Below are positions 10,380-21,884 of a stretch of 64,000 bases of DNA, piece after piece. The position numbers and the translations under genes are program-made. The stretch is from Dipteris shenzhenensis (Eukaryota > Polypodiophyta > Polypodiopsida > Gleicheniales), in assembly GCA_047967505.1 (NCBI GenBank), contig CM106540.1. The stretch is one strand, 5' to 3'. Under the pieces are notes generated by a model, which saw nothing but the letters and a program-made list of their open reading frames with translations, ran no database searches and was not told the origin of the DNA. The first letter of the stretch is position 1. Every line of letters begins with the position of its first letter.

Positions 10380-11300
10380 AGAGCGCGTCTATAGACCCGT
10401 CTAATCTTTGCGTCTATAAACGCGTCTAACAGAGCGTTTAACAATTCAAGTAAAAGCGCGTCTAACAATCCGTTCATCAATCCATCTAACAGTGCGTTAA
10501 AAAGTGCGTCTACCAGCGCATCTAACAGTCCATCCAAACATCCGTCTAACAGCGCGTCTAACAATTCGTTTAAAACTCCGTTTAATAGAGCATCTGTGTG
10601 AGCGTCTACATACACGTCTGTGTGTGTCTGTAACAAGCCAGACGTGCATATAGACGCGCCTGTAGACGCGCATTTAGATGCGCCCTCAGATGCCTCTATA
10701 CACGCGCTCTGACAGTCGAGAATACTAAAAAGTCGAAAAGGACGTTTCGCCCGACAAAAGAACGTGTCGCTCATACCTAGATGCTGCGTTTCGTGGATGC
10801 GAGAAAGTACAAAACTGGAAAGAGCAAGCAAGAATAACTTCAAAAGGACTTACTTGGAAAAAGGTATGGAAGGATCTTTCTTTTCCAAACTTGTTTCTTC
10901 TCCTTGTTCGTACTCCTCCTCTTCTTTAGGCTTGGAAGCAAGCTGTGTAGGTACGGTCCCTTTGTCTTGAGTGAAAGCTTGGAACTGTGTATGGGAGGCT
11001 CTCTCTTAAGCTTCGAATCTATAGAACTGCTAATAAAGAAGGAAGAAAGCCGCTCGCGAAGTTTAAGTAGTCAAAAGAAAAGCAAAGCGAGCGGTGCGCC
11101 GAAAAGCAGGTTTAAAAGTCACATCTATAGTCGCGTCTATTAGCGCATCTATAGTCGCGTCTGAATACACAGAGTAGATGCGTCTATAGTCGCGTCTATT
11201 AGCACGTCTACAGGCACATTTAAATACACAGAGTATACGCGCGTTTAGATGCACAATTAGACGCAACATTAGACGCGATAATAGACGTGGCGATAGACGC
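10380..11300. repeat. Internal GCGTCTA repeat clusters (copy A)
   Basis: GCGTCTA and its complement TAGACGC occur dozens of times in two groups (10380-10710 and 11115-11300), at spacings often of 12 or 16 bases. Pairs form the palindrome GCGTCTATAGACGC. The groups lie in the interval between the divergent tnpA-like and tnp2-type genes, flanking a short conserved stretch (about 10770-11000) that matches the first tnpA exon of copy B. A minus-strand frame rich in Asp-Ala-Leu-Leu is simply the repeat translated. Confidence 0.8.
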
Positions 11301-11917
11301 AACACAGAGTTTTTAAGTTAAGCATTTGAAGAAGAGCAAATTTGGTGGGTTGTTTGTTTGTAGGATGTCTCCATCTTCAACAAGCAGCTCCAGTGAGGAT
11401 GAATCCCTCCGTATCCACCATCGCGAAATGTGGTTGGAGCAAAAAATCAAATGTCTGTGTGATTGATGTCGAGGAAACATGTATCGTGCACGCAGGATTA
11501 CGCTCAATTATATCTCAAAGTATGGAGAATGGGATGTGACCGTAAACAGGGTAAGGGTTTGTAAGTTAAGGTTGATTGAGATACCTATGGGTGTTCATAT
11601 GTTTGAGTTATAATGATCCCGTTTTAATTTGATACAGGATGTAGTGCCACACCCGCACATGTTACCCTATGCCCGTCGTGAGGAGGCGAAGCGTCGGCGA
11701 TATGAGGTGGGATCTTCAGGAGAGACCATTACGGATGCATGGAGTGATGGTGATAGTAGCCCTCCACCATTACCTCATGAAGCCGTGGAGCAGGAGGCGT
11801 TTGATGATATGGTGCAGGATTTATATGTCCATCAAGGGAGGGATAATAGCATGGAGCAGGATGATCTTTTTACCGCAGCATCGACTCCACTGTTTGAGGG
11901 ATGCACATTCTCTGTTC

Positions 11918-12206
11918 TATTGGAATATTGAAAGGAAAGAGTAGAGTGGACACAAAATCAGAATACTTGCTTATGGAATGAAGAAAAGTGAGGTCCTTAA
12001 GTAGGCACCTCATACAAGCTCACTAACATCATTGATGACTTCAAAGCTCCACAATCATCTCCTCAATCTGCTCCTAGATTCTCTCAATCATCCTATGTGG
12101 CTTTTCCACCACTTAACTATGCTTGTGGGCACCTAACTGTGCCTCTAGCACTCACACATAGAAACATAAGGTGTGCCTGAGGCATACACCTTGAGATATC
12201 CCAACA
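11918..12206 (-). repeat. LTR (3' by element orientation)
   Basis: Read on the minus strand it begins TGTTGGGATATCTC and should end CAACA. The outer end on the plus strand is TATTGG instead of TGTTGG, so one terminal dinucleotide has mutated. By eye it differs from the other LTR at seven positions, all transitions. Confidence 0.85.
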
Positions 12207-12571
12207 AACCCCCCCTCAAGGAAATGCCTCAGGCTATGTCAAGGATACATCTAGTCTCATAGTTTCTCATGCCATCTCATGGTGGTCAAGGATAAATCTA
12301 TGGCTAGGTTCTCATGCTAGCAAGGGTTTCCTTGGGTGTAAGGTAAACAAAAGGGATACAAAAAGACCTTCCAATGGTTATCTCCCCTGCATGTACATGC
12401 ACACAATGTCTGTAGGAGGTACCATGGAACAAAACATACACATGGCCTACATCATAAGGTGACCAGAGGTGTTTACAAAACACAATAGTTTATTTTCATT
12501 CATTTTGGAGGACTATCCAGGCTGAGTACCTTGACATAAAAAGAGAGATCTGGAGCATACATAGAGATGAT

Positions 12572-12973
12572 TTAAAATGCATAATCTTCATGGGATGCCT
12601 CATCTTGTGGAGGCAAAATATCCATGTCAAGGCAAGGTCTTACCACATGGGCAGTGTCTAGTGCCTTATAAGATGGTACTATGATAGAACAAGTGGATCT
12701 GAAAGTCATATCCTTCAAGAGAACAATTATCTTGTCATCTCCATAGTTGTGTAGAGAAGCATATCTTAGGTATCTGACCTTCATCTTTTTCTTGTACTTG
12801 GAGTCAAATAAAAGTTTCATGAGAGGGTAGATCTCTGTAGTTGCTTCCTTTTTGGCAACCATTGTTTTGGCAATCTTCAACAAGGAAGTCAGGTTGGCAT
12901 TTTCATCCTTTGTAGCATAACAAGACATTGCTTTATGTTTTGGCTTTTCACATATTTTGCATAAGCATGCCAT
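12572..12973 (-). CDS. Open frame inside the LTR element, unknown
   Basis: The frame has 133 codons and starts MACLCKICEKPKHKAMSC, with CxxCxxxxxHxxxxC spacing that could be a small zinc knuckle. It continues with a Lys-rich stretch and ends PPQDEASHEDYAF. It is not a recognisable gag, protease or polymerase. It could be a residual or captured gene piece carried by the non-autonomous element. No start context supports expression beyond read-through from the LTR. Confidence 0.25.
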   Translation of the reverse strand: MACLCKICEKPKHKAMSCYATKDENANLTSLLKIAKTMVAKKEATTEIYPLMKLLFDSKYKKKMKVRYLRYASLHNYGDDKIIVLLKDMTFRSTCSIIVPSYKALDTAHVVRPCLDMDILPPQDEASHEDYAF

Positions 12974-13816
12974 GAGAGGCTCTAACCCAAGTATTGGGTA
13001 GTGTCTTCTCTCTTACAGGGCTTAGAATAACAACTGAAATGCTTCAAAATATAAGCATTTAATGTAGCAAAGTCTTGTGACCAAATTTCAAACAATGATG
13101 CTTTCACTTACATGCTTCATAGAAGTGGCTGAAATAAACACTTTCCAATCAAAACCAGGTCTAGCAAGTCAAAACAAAACTGAAGCAACACTTGTAGTGA
13201 AGTTATTGAAAACTTCAAAAGACCAGAAATGCTAGAGTAGCATTTTATGTAGCATCATTTTCAAAAGCTTTCAAAACTATCAAAACTAGAGAGTTGAACT
13301 TGGAGGGCTTATAGCACACTCTTCAAAGAAAAAGAAAGGGGGCTTTCTAGGGCAAAAGAAAGCTGGTATACCACAATAGAACCTCTGGGAAGAAGAGGCG
13401 AAAAAACGCGTCAGGTCGCCTTCTCCTTCTTCAACAAAGTCGACTGGTTTTTCTCTGTTTTCTCCTTCAATATGTAGCCATTGCTGCTCAGATTTCAGCA
13501 CAAGGTAGCCCAAGGTATGGAGAAGCTTGCCCTGAAAGGAATTAGAGAAAGATCAAGTGTGTTGGGAGAAAACGCAGAAGAGACAGTCGACGACCTTCCT
13601 GTAATGGCAACGAGCAGAAGCGAGGATTCGTCAATTCCTTGCAGCCAGAAGTTCGCCCCAACTAGGTGGATCTTCAGCTGGAAGGGCATGGGAAATGGCT
13701 GAGAATCGGAGGAGAACAGGCTTAAGCAAATTTTTGGAAGAAGAGGGAGAGATGGTGAAGAAGAAGAAGAGGAAGAAGATGATGATGTGGCAAAAATGGG
13801 CTCAAGGAGGATCAAA

Positions 13817-13830
13817 TGGCTCTGATACCA
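13817..13830 (-). promoter_or_regulatory. Primer-binding site of the LTR element
   Basis: On the minus strand the bases directly after the 5' LTR read TGGTATCAGAGCCA, the standard plant match to initiator tRNA-Met. This fixes the element's orientation. Confidence 0.9.
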
Positions 13831-14119
13831 TGTTGGAATACTGAAAGGAAAGAGTAGAGTGGACACAAAATCAGAATACTTGCTTATGGAATAAAGAAAA
13901 GTGAGGTCCTTAAGTAGGCACCTCATACAAGCTCACTGACATCACTGATGACTTCAAAGCTCCACAATCATCTCCTCAATCTGCTCCTAGATTCTCTCAA
14001 TCATCCTATGTGGCTTTTCCACCACCTAACTATGCTTGTGGGCACCTAACTGTGCCTCTAGCACTTACACATAGAAACATAAGGTGTGCCTGAGGCATAC
14101 ACCTTGAGATATCCCAACA
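13831..14119 (-). repeat. LTR (5' by element orientation)
   Basis: This copy has intact TG...CA termini (TGTTGG...CCCAACA on the plus strand). It is followed by the TGTTC target duplication. Confidence 0.88.
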
Positions 14120-17100
14120 TGTTCTACGTGCCTCCCTTGAGTTACTAAACTTGCAAACCATCTATGGATGGCAATGCAAGTTTGAATGCATTACTCAAGT
14201 AAGCTTTAAAGTCGATTTTGCAAACATGGTGAATTATGCTAGTGGGTCAATTACTCGAATGCTTTTCCTCATTTATGGTCTTCACGTGCAGGCTATTGTG
14301 TAAAATGCTTCCAAGGGAGAATAAATTACCGACCTCAAGAGATATGGCAAGGCAACATGTGACCTCTCTTGGAGGATTAGATTACAAGCGCATCCATGCA
14401 TGTGTCAACGATTGCGTTTTGTTTCGTGGACTACATAAGGATGTAAGAGATTGTCCTACTTGTGGAGAGGCAAGATATAGAGCAGATCTCAAAACCTTGG
14501 ACGTGCCTCGTAAGGTATTGCGACATTTTCCCATAATCCCTCGCATCCAACATATGTTCAAGTGCAAATCTATTGCAGAGCTCATGTCATGGCATTCCTC
14601 CCATCGATCAACCGATGGCAAGTGGAGAACTCCCGCGGACTCTCCTGCGTGGAAGCATATTGAAGACACATGGCCAAGCTTCAAGGAAGAACCTAGGAGC
14701 TTGAGACTTGGATTGGGTATGGACGGTGTGAACCCATTTGGTCTCAAAAGCACGTCTTACAGTGTATGGCCAGTGGTATTGGTGAATTACAATCTTCCAC
14801 CCTCTATGGCTATTAAGAAAGGACATGTCATGCTATCCCTTCTAATTCCAAGGAAACATAAAGTCAAAAACCCTGATGTTTATTTGGAGCCTTTGATTGA
14901 TGAGCTAGAGATACTTTGGAGAGGTATCGAGGTGCATGATGTGAGCAGGCCTCCCTCGTCACGAGACTTCAACTGCAAAGCAGTCTTGATGTGGACGATG
15001 CATGACTTCCCAGGCTATGGCGAGTGTTCAGGTAAGCATTGCATTTGTTAATTATGAATAGGCAAGGACGTGGTACCCTAAACCCACCTTCCACTCTTAA
15101 TTGCATCTATTGTTTCAGGTCTCACTACATCGGGTTACCATGCATGTCCTGTTTGTGGTCCTTCGCTAGTTGCCTCACGGGCAGACGCATTGAATAAGGT
15201 CATCTATAAGAATCACCATCGATTTCTCCCACCTGATCATCCTAGATATGTTGCCCCTTGGAATGAAGTCCTCCCACAATCACTCACCGCGAGAGATTAG
15301 ATGAGAATTTGGGATGGTTCCACGACTCCTTCATCACTTGGCATGAGCCGGTAAGGATTTGTAACTATTGGCTGGAAGTAAAGATTGGCTATATTGGTTG
15401 AAAGTAAAGATTGCACGCTAACACTTTATTTTGTTTAGATACTCCATCTTTTATCGTTTACCATATTGGTCCCACCTCAAGATCAATCACCTGCTCGATC
15501 CCATGCATATCTTCAAGAATGTGGCATCTACCATTTGGGAGCATTTGAATGGGACACAAGATTCGGCAGGCATAAGGGAGGATCTACGTACCACAGGGAG
15601 GATGCGTGAAGCTTGGCCTCAAGAGAGACCAAATGGGCGTGTTTTTTTACCTCGTGCACCGTGGATGTTATCAAAGCTAGAGATGGCGACGGTGAAGCGC
15701 GCTATTACTACAATTCGTACTCCCACTGGATGCATGAGGTGTTTGAAGGGAGCCTTTACAAAGAGCAAGAAAAGAGATGTAGAGCAATTAAATGGCTTGA
15801 AATCTCATGATTGGCACAAGATGCTCCAAGTAAGTATTTTATATGCATAATATCTTTTTCCTTTCAAATTTGTGAGTGAATAGCTATAAGCAACTAATCA
15901 ACCACCTCCTCGCGGGTTCAGTTCATACTACCTACTAGCATTTCACGTAGTGCATCAAAGGACGTGAAAGATTGTATTTACAAGATGGGCGAGCTTGTGA
16001 GGTATGTGAGCTCAAAGGAAATAGATCACACCACGCTTGAGAATGCTCGAGTTATGTCAGTGGAGGCGGTTTGTTTAGTGGAGGAGACATTTCCACGTTC
16101 TATTCTCACAAACCAACTACATCTCATAGTACATTTGGTGGATGAGATTGCTATATGCGGTACTATACATGCACGATGGTTGTTCTTCCTCGAGCGCTTC
16201 ATGAAGACGTTGAAGGGCTTCGTGAAACAAAATGCAAGACCCGAAGGTAGCATGGCCGAGGGTTGGTTGGTACAAGAGTCACTTGTATATATTTCTGAGT
16301 TTCTTGTTGATGTGGATAGCTCTCTCCCACGACTATGGAGAGATGATGAAGACCTAAGGATGACCTCTATTGTGCCTCAAGGAAAAGGACGCAACAAAGT
16401 AATAGACATGGAGTTGCATTATAGTATCAACCTCTTTTGCGTGCTTAATACTGATGTGATGAAAAGATGGGTGACAAGATACGAGGATGCAAAGGCAAGA
16501 AGACAAGAAGAAAGGGCCCTCTTTCGTACACACCACGGATCTCGTGTCCATACCCTCAGCGTCTAAGAGCACTTCCAAAGGATATTCATGTGGATTGGCT
16601 ACTTGATGAAATGGAGAAAGCAGAGAAAGACGAGGGGATGCATATCACAATGGAAGAATGGGAGTATGCTAGGGGATGCATGAGCAAGGTCGGTATATAG
16701 AATGTTATGCATAAGTTAGGAGGTTTTTATAATTTAGATTGCTTATTTAATTGATTTTTTCTTGGTGTAGTGCACTATGTTCAATGCTATATGGTGTGAG
16801 GGCAAGCATTTTCGAACACAACGGATTGATGATAAGAGAAACACACAAGATTGCGGCGTCATTGCTAGCTTTGAGGGAGCCAATGGAGCCATGGATGATT
16901 ATTGTGGCATAATCCAAGATATCATTATGCTTGACTTTCGACGCTTCTTTGTGTATGTTTTGGATGTAAAGTGGTTTAAGGACGTGGTGGAAAGAGGCCC
17001 TAATGCAACAATCAAACGCCATGCAAGTGGCTTTGTAACTATTGACTCCACAAAGTTTTGGCAAAGTAGGAAGGACACACTAATACTACCGCAACAATGT

Positions 17101-17719
17101 GAACAGGTACTGTGCACACACATAAAAATACTCGCTTTTAAATATTTGATGCAAGAAAAGTAACATGATTGTATTTGTGTTTGAATTAGGTTGTCTATCA
17201 TCCAATGGTGGATAATAATAGGTGGTGGCATTTCATAACTATTATGCCACGTTCCAAAGTGATGTATAGTACATTTACTAATATGGAGCGTATGGAGGAT
17301 GATCATGGCCATGGACGTGATGATGACTGTGATACAAGAGAGGAGGAGGATCATGAGATAGGAGATATAGATATTGAGGCCGGCATTACCCGTGAGGATG
17401 AGCCTACCATTGGAGATCTTGATTTCGATGAGCACATGAGTGGCACAAGTAGTAGTGGGTTGAATGTATTTGTAGATCTAAACACTTGTTTGGATTTTGA
17501 AGTAGATAGTTTGGCAAGGGTTGATCTCATTGAGGATGAGATTGAACCATAGCCCCACAATTGATATTGGCAAAACTATTTTACATATTGTCTCATTCTC
17601 CTCATTTCCCTTAATTCTTGTATATGTGGGCTTGCAAAAAATTATGTGCTTTGGTAATCATGGGCAATGTTTGGAAAGCAATGATGTACACCAAAATCTC
17701 ACTTTCTGTATTCTCTGGA

Positions 17720-18007
17720 GCGCGTCTATTTACGTGTCTAAATGTGCGTCTGATTCTCAGTGTAAACGCGCAAATAAACGCGCAAATACAAGCGCAAATA
17801 GATGCGCTAATAAACGGGATGTTAGACGGGCCCGTATTTTCTCAGGTCTAACGGGCAAATAAACGCAGTGATTCACGCGCAAGTAGACGAGCGTTTAGCC
17901 GCACCTATAGACGCGCCCGTAATTTCTCTACTAAAGCAATGCCTATAGACGCGCCCGCTATTTTGCGCGTCTACCAAGCGCGTCTATAGTTGCTTTTTGT
18001 TGTTGTG
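17720..18007. repeat. Subterminal GCGTCTA cluster and right terminus, copy A
   Basis: About a dozen GCGTCTA/TAGACGC and related GCGCAAATA motifs lead to the terminus ending TTGTTGTTGTG at 18007. The order matches 25074-25375 in inverted orientation. Confidence 0.8.
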
Positions 18008-19024
18008 TTTTGACACCCAATTCTGCAAGACTTTTTGAAAAAGGTTCTTAACCATATTCCCTCTCTCCCAGTAAATCCCTATCCAGTTATCAAGGAATTA
18101 TGTTTGGCGTGGTCCAAAGTTAGTAATTGGATGTGCTTCAACACCACTTTAGACCACGAGAATTTTATCAAGGAAATTGTCCTTAGAGACTTCAAATCCT
18201 TCTTTCCGGACTAGAGTTTTAATAAAAAACCCTAGTTCTTTGACCAAAATATTATGGATGAAGTGGAATTTCTTACTCACCACCTCTATATTTTTGGGTT
18301 AGATAAAAAATGTTAATAAGACTTACTACTTACAAAGAATTAAGTCCCTTGAATTCTCTTTGACCCTAGCAATGGAAAAAGAAATCTATGATACTATTGC
18401 AATCTATTATTTATCTTAAGAAATTATTCTCCTTGCCAAACTTACATTTCCCTATCTTACGAGTACTTTAAAGTACATAAAAATGCTTTTAGGTGGCTAA
18501 CCAATGCTTGTAACTGCATGTTCTCCAATATTACTGACCTTATCACTAAGCTACTTAGAGCACTTGATTGTGAAAACCGTGAGTATTTGGAGAGACTTCA
18601 CAAAGATATTTGGGTTTTTATGTGACTGTGTACTAATGCCTATTGGGTTATCCAAAACCAATATGACTTGTGGATTAATTTACCTAAACATATCTTCTAT
18701 GTATTTACCTTTGACATCAAGTCCTGTGATGAAGCGATTCCTCACCAAGGAGATAAGTGCCTTATAGAGTCGCTCCAAAATTTTATCGAAATCTTACAAA
18801 CCACAGGCTATCTTGGGTTTAAAAAGACTAAAAGACTTTTTGTGCTTACTAAGAAAAATAAAGAGTGTGCTATTAATTTTAAAGATTTTATTTATCTTAA
18901 CATCTTTATTTTAGAAAATTGTCATATGAAGCTTGGTGATACTATCTTTCTACAAACCAAAGGCAGCCCTATGGGCTATTCGTGCTCACCACTATGGTGC
19001 AACTTGTACCTAACATGGTTTTAG
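18008..19024 (+). pseudogene. Penelope-like reverse transcriptase fragment
   Basis: The interval encodes, with several stops and frame changes, a reverse-transcriptase-like sequence. Visible pieces are FRWLTNACN then NITDLITKLLRAL, next IFYVFTFDIKSCDEAIPH (motif A-like, with FDIKS), and finally GDTIFLQTKGSPMGYSCSPL (motif B-like, QTKGSPMG). The Q-x-x-G-x-x-M-G form and the FDIKS-x-IPH pattern fit Penelope-like elements better than LINE or LTR reverse transcriptases. No YxDD motif or GIY-YIG endonuclease follows, because the sequence reaches a CACTA terminus at 19032. It is a truncated relic sitting exactly between the ends of two CACTA copies. Assignment is by motif, not by search. Confidence 0.5.
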
Positions 19025-19049
19025 CTGCAATCATAACAAGACAAAGCAC

Positions 19050-19360
19050 CCACAGACGCGCACACAGACGCATTTACTGAACTTAAAAAAAAAACTTACG
19101 GGCACATCTATTTGCACGTCTATTTGCGTGTCTAGAGACCTGCATCTAATGGCATGTCTATATAGCAGACAGACACGCATATAGATGCGTAAATAGATGC
19201 GTAGCTATAAGAATTTAAAAAACAAACAGACGCATCATTAAACACATGTATAGACGTGCTTATAGATGCTTTTATAGACACGCAAATAGATGCTCCCCGA
19301 ATAGACAGATGCATATATAGACATGTTTATAGACGCACTGATAGACGTGCACACATAATA
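19050..19360. repeat. Subterminal repeat cluster, copy C left end
   Basis: Degenerate GCGTCTA/TAGACGC motifs (many with C-to-T changes, such as ACATCTA and TAGATGC) repeat over 300 bases from the terminus. The decay suggests this is an older copy than B. Confidence 0.7.
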
Positions 19361-19735
19361 TTTTTTAAATTTATAGAATGCTGTGTATGATGTGTATGCT
19401 ATGTAGTTACATGAATCCCATTTCCACATTGTGTAATTCAATTCTTATAGCCAACCGCATTTTAATTAGCACTCTTGCAAGCACGTCTATAGCTGACAAT
19501 TACAATTTCAAATAAAACATTACAACTCCAAAACTGAACTAGGCATTAATTAATAGAACGTTGCACAAGAAAATTGAAAGCTCAAAAAGTGCTTGTATGT
19601 ACATATAGCACAAAGCTAAGCCACGTCATGTGGCTTCAAGTACAAAAAATAAGAGGAGTGTATATACAAGAGGCACGAAGCCAAGCCAGTGGCTTTAAGT
19701 ACAAAAAAGAGTAGCTAGCACTAGTTCTACAACTA

Positions 19736-20960
19736 ATCTAAGTTCTCCACGTCCTCGCTCCCTTCCACGCTCCCTTCTATGCTCCCTTCTCTGCCTCCTT
19801 CCTCGTCTTCCTCCTCGTCTTCTTGTGCAGGGGCCTGTAAACAAGGGACAACATATATCAATGTATGAAAAATCAAATCTTTACTTATAATATTGACATT
19901 ATTTAATTACTTTCAAATACCTCAGGGGCCACTCCAGTAGCCCGGATATACTGCTCCTGAGTAATCAACCCGTCATAATAGAAGTGCTTCCATGTATCTC
20001 CTCTGCGATGGTGGCAGTAGTAGGCTATCTCGACAGGAGTAGGGTATCTACCCACGATATCAAGTTGCAAGACGACACAATTTGTGGAGGGGTTAGTACA
20101 AAGAAACAACCTCCTAATAAACTACATAAGCAATATAATTTGAGATTGATACTTACAAATTGGGCCTCCCATGATTCAACACTCCCTGCTCCAAAATGCA
20201 TGCTTCCATATTGCTCCATCTAGATCCTTCATGCCTCCACGTACTATAGACTGGGGTCCTCTCTCACTGACTTCATTGCTTTCTTCCGCTCACGCTTGTG
20301 AGTGGTATGGGGTGGGCCCCTTGGTGGTTGACCTCCCTTGAGCCTCGCAAGCTCCACTAGTGCCTGCCTCTTAAGCGAAGATCTTTTATTGCCAAGAATC
20401 GTAACAATCTTTGACTTGGCCCATTTATCTGTGAACTGACAATTGGGGGGGTTAGGATACCTAGAGCAAATAGCAGCAAGGATCTCATCAGCCAACCTCT
20501 TTGGCTGGTCTTTGTAGTAGATAAAGCAATCTCTACAATTGTTGGCAATTACAGAGCGCATGAAGGCCATGATGTCCTTCCCCCGTGCATCCATCAAGAT
20601 GCCTCCTATCTAAGTGGTCATAGAAGATCGTACCATCACCCGAAGGCACGTGTAAATCATCTGAATCATCATCGTCCCCACCACCACCCCTCCCAAAGCA
20701 TTGTGCCATGCATCCCCCACCGCTCTCCCTGCTACTATGCCTACGACCATGTCGTCTCGAGCTAGTACGCTGGCCACGCGTAGTTGGAGACTGCACGGGA
20801 CTACATGGACCACTCGTAGCTGGAGAACAAAGTCTCAATTGCACACGAGTACGCCGACGGCTCTGCGAGACAAAAGGACCTCCTGATGGCATGGAGGAAG
20901 GGGCATAAGACGGCATGGGGGAAGGGGCATAAGACGGCATGGGGGAAGAGCCTTGGCTAT
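19736..20960 (-). pseudogene. tnpA-like gene (copy C)
   Basis: On the minus strand PSYAP repeats (about 20960-20890) and an Arg/Ser-rich linker precede GGGCMAQCFGRGGGGDDDDSD and then the conserved Transposase_24-like block MDARGKDIMAFMRSVI (20597-20244). The following exons encode LDIVGRYPTPVEIAYY (about 20080-19913) and a Glu/Asp-rich tail ending EDVENLD (19833-19736). This is the cleanest view of the last exon, after a donor/acceptor pair around 19910-19835. A frameshift between the acidic stretch and MDARGKD (about 20610) disables it. The likely family role is binding the GCGTCTA repeats. Confidence 0.6.
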
Positions 20961-21094
20961 GTAGCCGGCTAGGCTATGCTGACTCCGCTGGGGTAATCGC
21001 AGCTGGTGTGGGGTTAGGGTGGTTTGGAGTCTATAGTGAACACCTGGGGGGACAGAAGAGAAGAGAAGGGAAAGGAAAGAAAGCCTCTAAAATT

Positions 21095-21830
21095 GTCGGA
21101 GCACGTCTATAGACGCATCTGAGAAGCGCGTCTATTTTTGCGTTTAACAGCACATCTATAGACGCGGCTATCTGTTCTATAAACAGGCTAGACGCATGTC
21201 TAGATGCGCCTGTAGATGCAGTTTTAGACGCACTCTGAGACACGTCTATAGACGCGCTTCGATAGACAGACTATTCTAAAAAGTGGAAAATGACTTGCGC
21301 CCGACACAAGAGCGTAACATTGATACCAAAATCATTCGTTTCTTGGATACGACAAAGGACAAATCCAAAGAGTGCAACTTTCAAAGAAGATCAACCGTAA
21401 AGAGACTTACCTTGGATAGAGGATAGAGGTATGGAAGCTTCTTGTCCTTCTTCAAAGTTGCTTCTCTTCCTTGTTCACCCTCTTCTCCTGTAAGCCTGGA
21501 AGTAAGCGTGGGTGCCTTCCTCTCAAGTGTAAGCTTGGAAGTAAGTGTGGGTGCCTTCCTCTTAAGTGTCGGACTGTGGATCTGTTTATAGCAAAGCAAG
21601 CAAGCCGCATGAAGCTTATGTGAAGAAAAGAAAAGCAAGCACACTAAAAGTAGATTCGAAGACCATGTCTATAGCTACGGCTAAAACCGTGTCTATAAGC
21701 ATGTCTATAAGCGCGTGTAATTACACGTCTAAATACATAGAGCAGACGCGGTTTTAGATACATGTATAGATGTGCACCACAGATTAGACAGACACAGTTT
21801 AAGATGTGCCTTTAGACATGCCACAGAGTT
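21095..21830. repeat. Internal GCGTCTA clusters, copy C
   Basis: There are two clusters (about 21095-21265 and 21655-21830) on either side of a conserved minus-strand stretch (about 21390-21560). That stretch carries two tandem TCAAGTGTAAGCTTGGAAGT units and the donor CCAAG|GTAAGT. The arrangement is the same as in copies A and B. Confidence 0.7.
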
Positions 21831-21884
21831 TTAAAATTAAATATTTGAAGAAAAGCAAATTTTTTTGGGTTGTTTGTTTATAGG

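Larger units (their letters stand above)
11918..14119 (-). mobile_element. Short LTR retrotransposon inserted in tnp2 gene
   Basis: Two 289-bp direct repeats (11918-12206 and 13831-14119) flank a 1.6-kb interior. The element lies on the minus strand. Next to the 13831 repeat is the complement of TGGTATCAGAGCC, the initiator tRNA-Met primer site. Next to the other repeat is a G-rich polypurine tract (12207-12217). Target duplication TGTTC flanks it (11913-11917, 14120-14124). Interior frames (12572-12973 and 13286-13926, minus) show no protease, integrase or reverse transcriptase. It is therefore a non-autonomous LARD/TRIM-like element. Confidence 0.9.
11365..17552 (+). pseudogene. tnp2-type CACTA transposase gene (copy A)
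   Basis: Eight exons can be placed from GT-AG sites and the paralogue at 25508-29460: 11365-11550, 11638-11917 joined to 14120-14199 across the LTR insertion, 14292-15031, 15119-15350, 15439-15829, 15922-16689, 16771-17106 and 17190-17552. Exon 3 holds the tnp2 core (LPTSRDMARQHV, KRIHACVNDCVLF, DCPTCGEARY, then PLIDELEILW, HDFPGYGECSG). Exon 4 gives YHACPVCGPS and exon 5 LLDPMHIFKN. Exon 6 is a DUF4218-like domain (PRSILTNQLHLIVHLVDEI). Exon 7 is DUF4216-like (CGVIASFEGANG). Exon 8 ends in an acidic tail. Family role: DDE-type cut-and-paste transposition. Lesions: TGA at 11464 (CGA in the paralogue), the LTR insertion, a 2-base loss in the YGW stretch, TAG at 15298 (TGG in the paralogue) and a 1-base deletion near 16545. 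It is dead but well preserved. Confidence 0.85.
9940..18007 (+). mobile_element. CACTA-superfamily element, copy A (left-truncated)
   Basis: The right terminus ends ...GTTGCTTTTTGTTGTTGTG at 18007, the complement of a CACAACAACAAAAAGCAACT end. It matches the intact element at 25074-32437, which lies in the opposite orientation. The element holds a remnant of the minus-strand tnpA-like gene (9940-10289), GCGTCTA repeat clusters (about 10380-10710, 11115-11300, 17720-18000) and the plus-strand tnp2-type gene (11365-17552). An LTR element has inserted at 11918-14119. The left part, including the left terminus and most of tnpA, was lost at the 9939/9940 junction. Confidence 0.8.

Noticed and set aside
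10319-10843. 174-codon minus-strand frame rich in Asp-Ala-Leu-Leu
   Set aside because: It is the translation of GCGTCTA repeats in a tnpA intron and intergenic region, crossing recognised splice signals.
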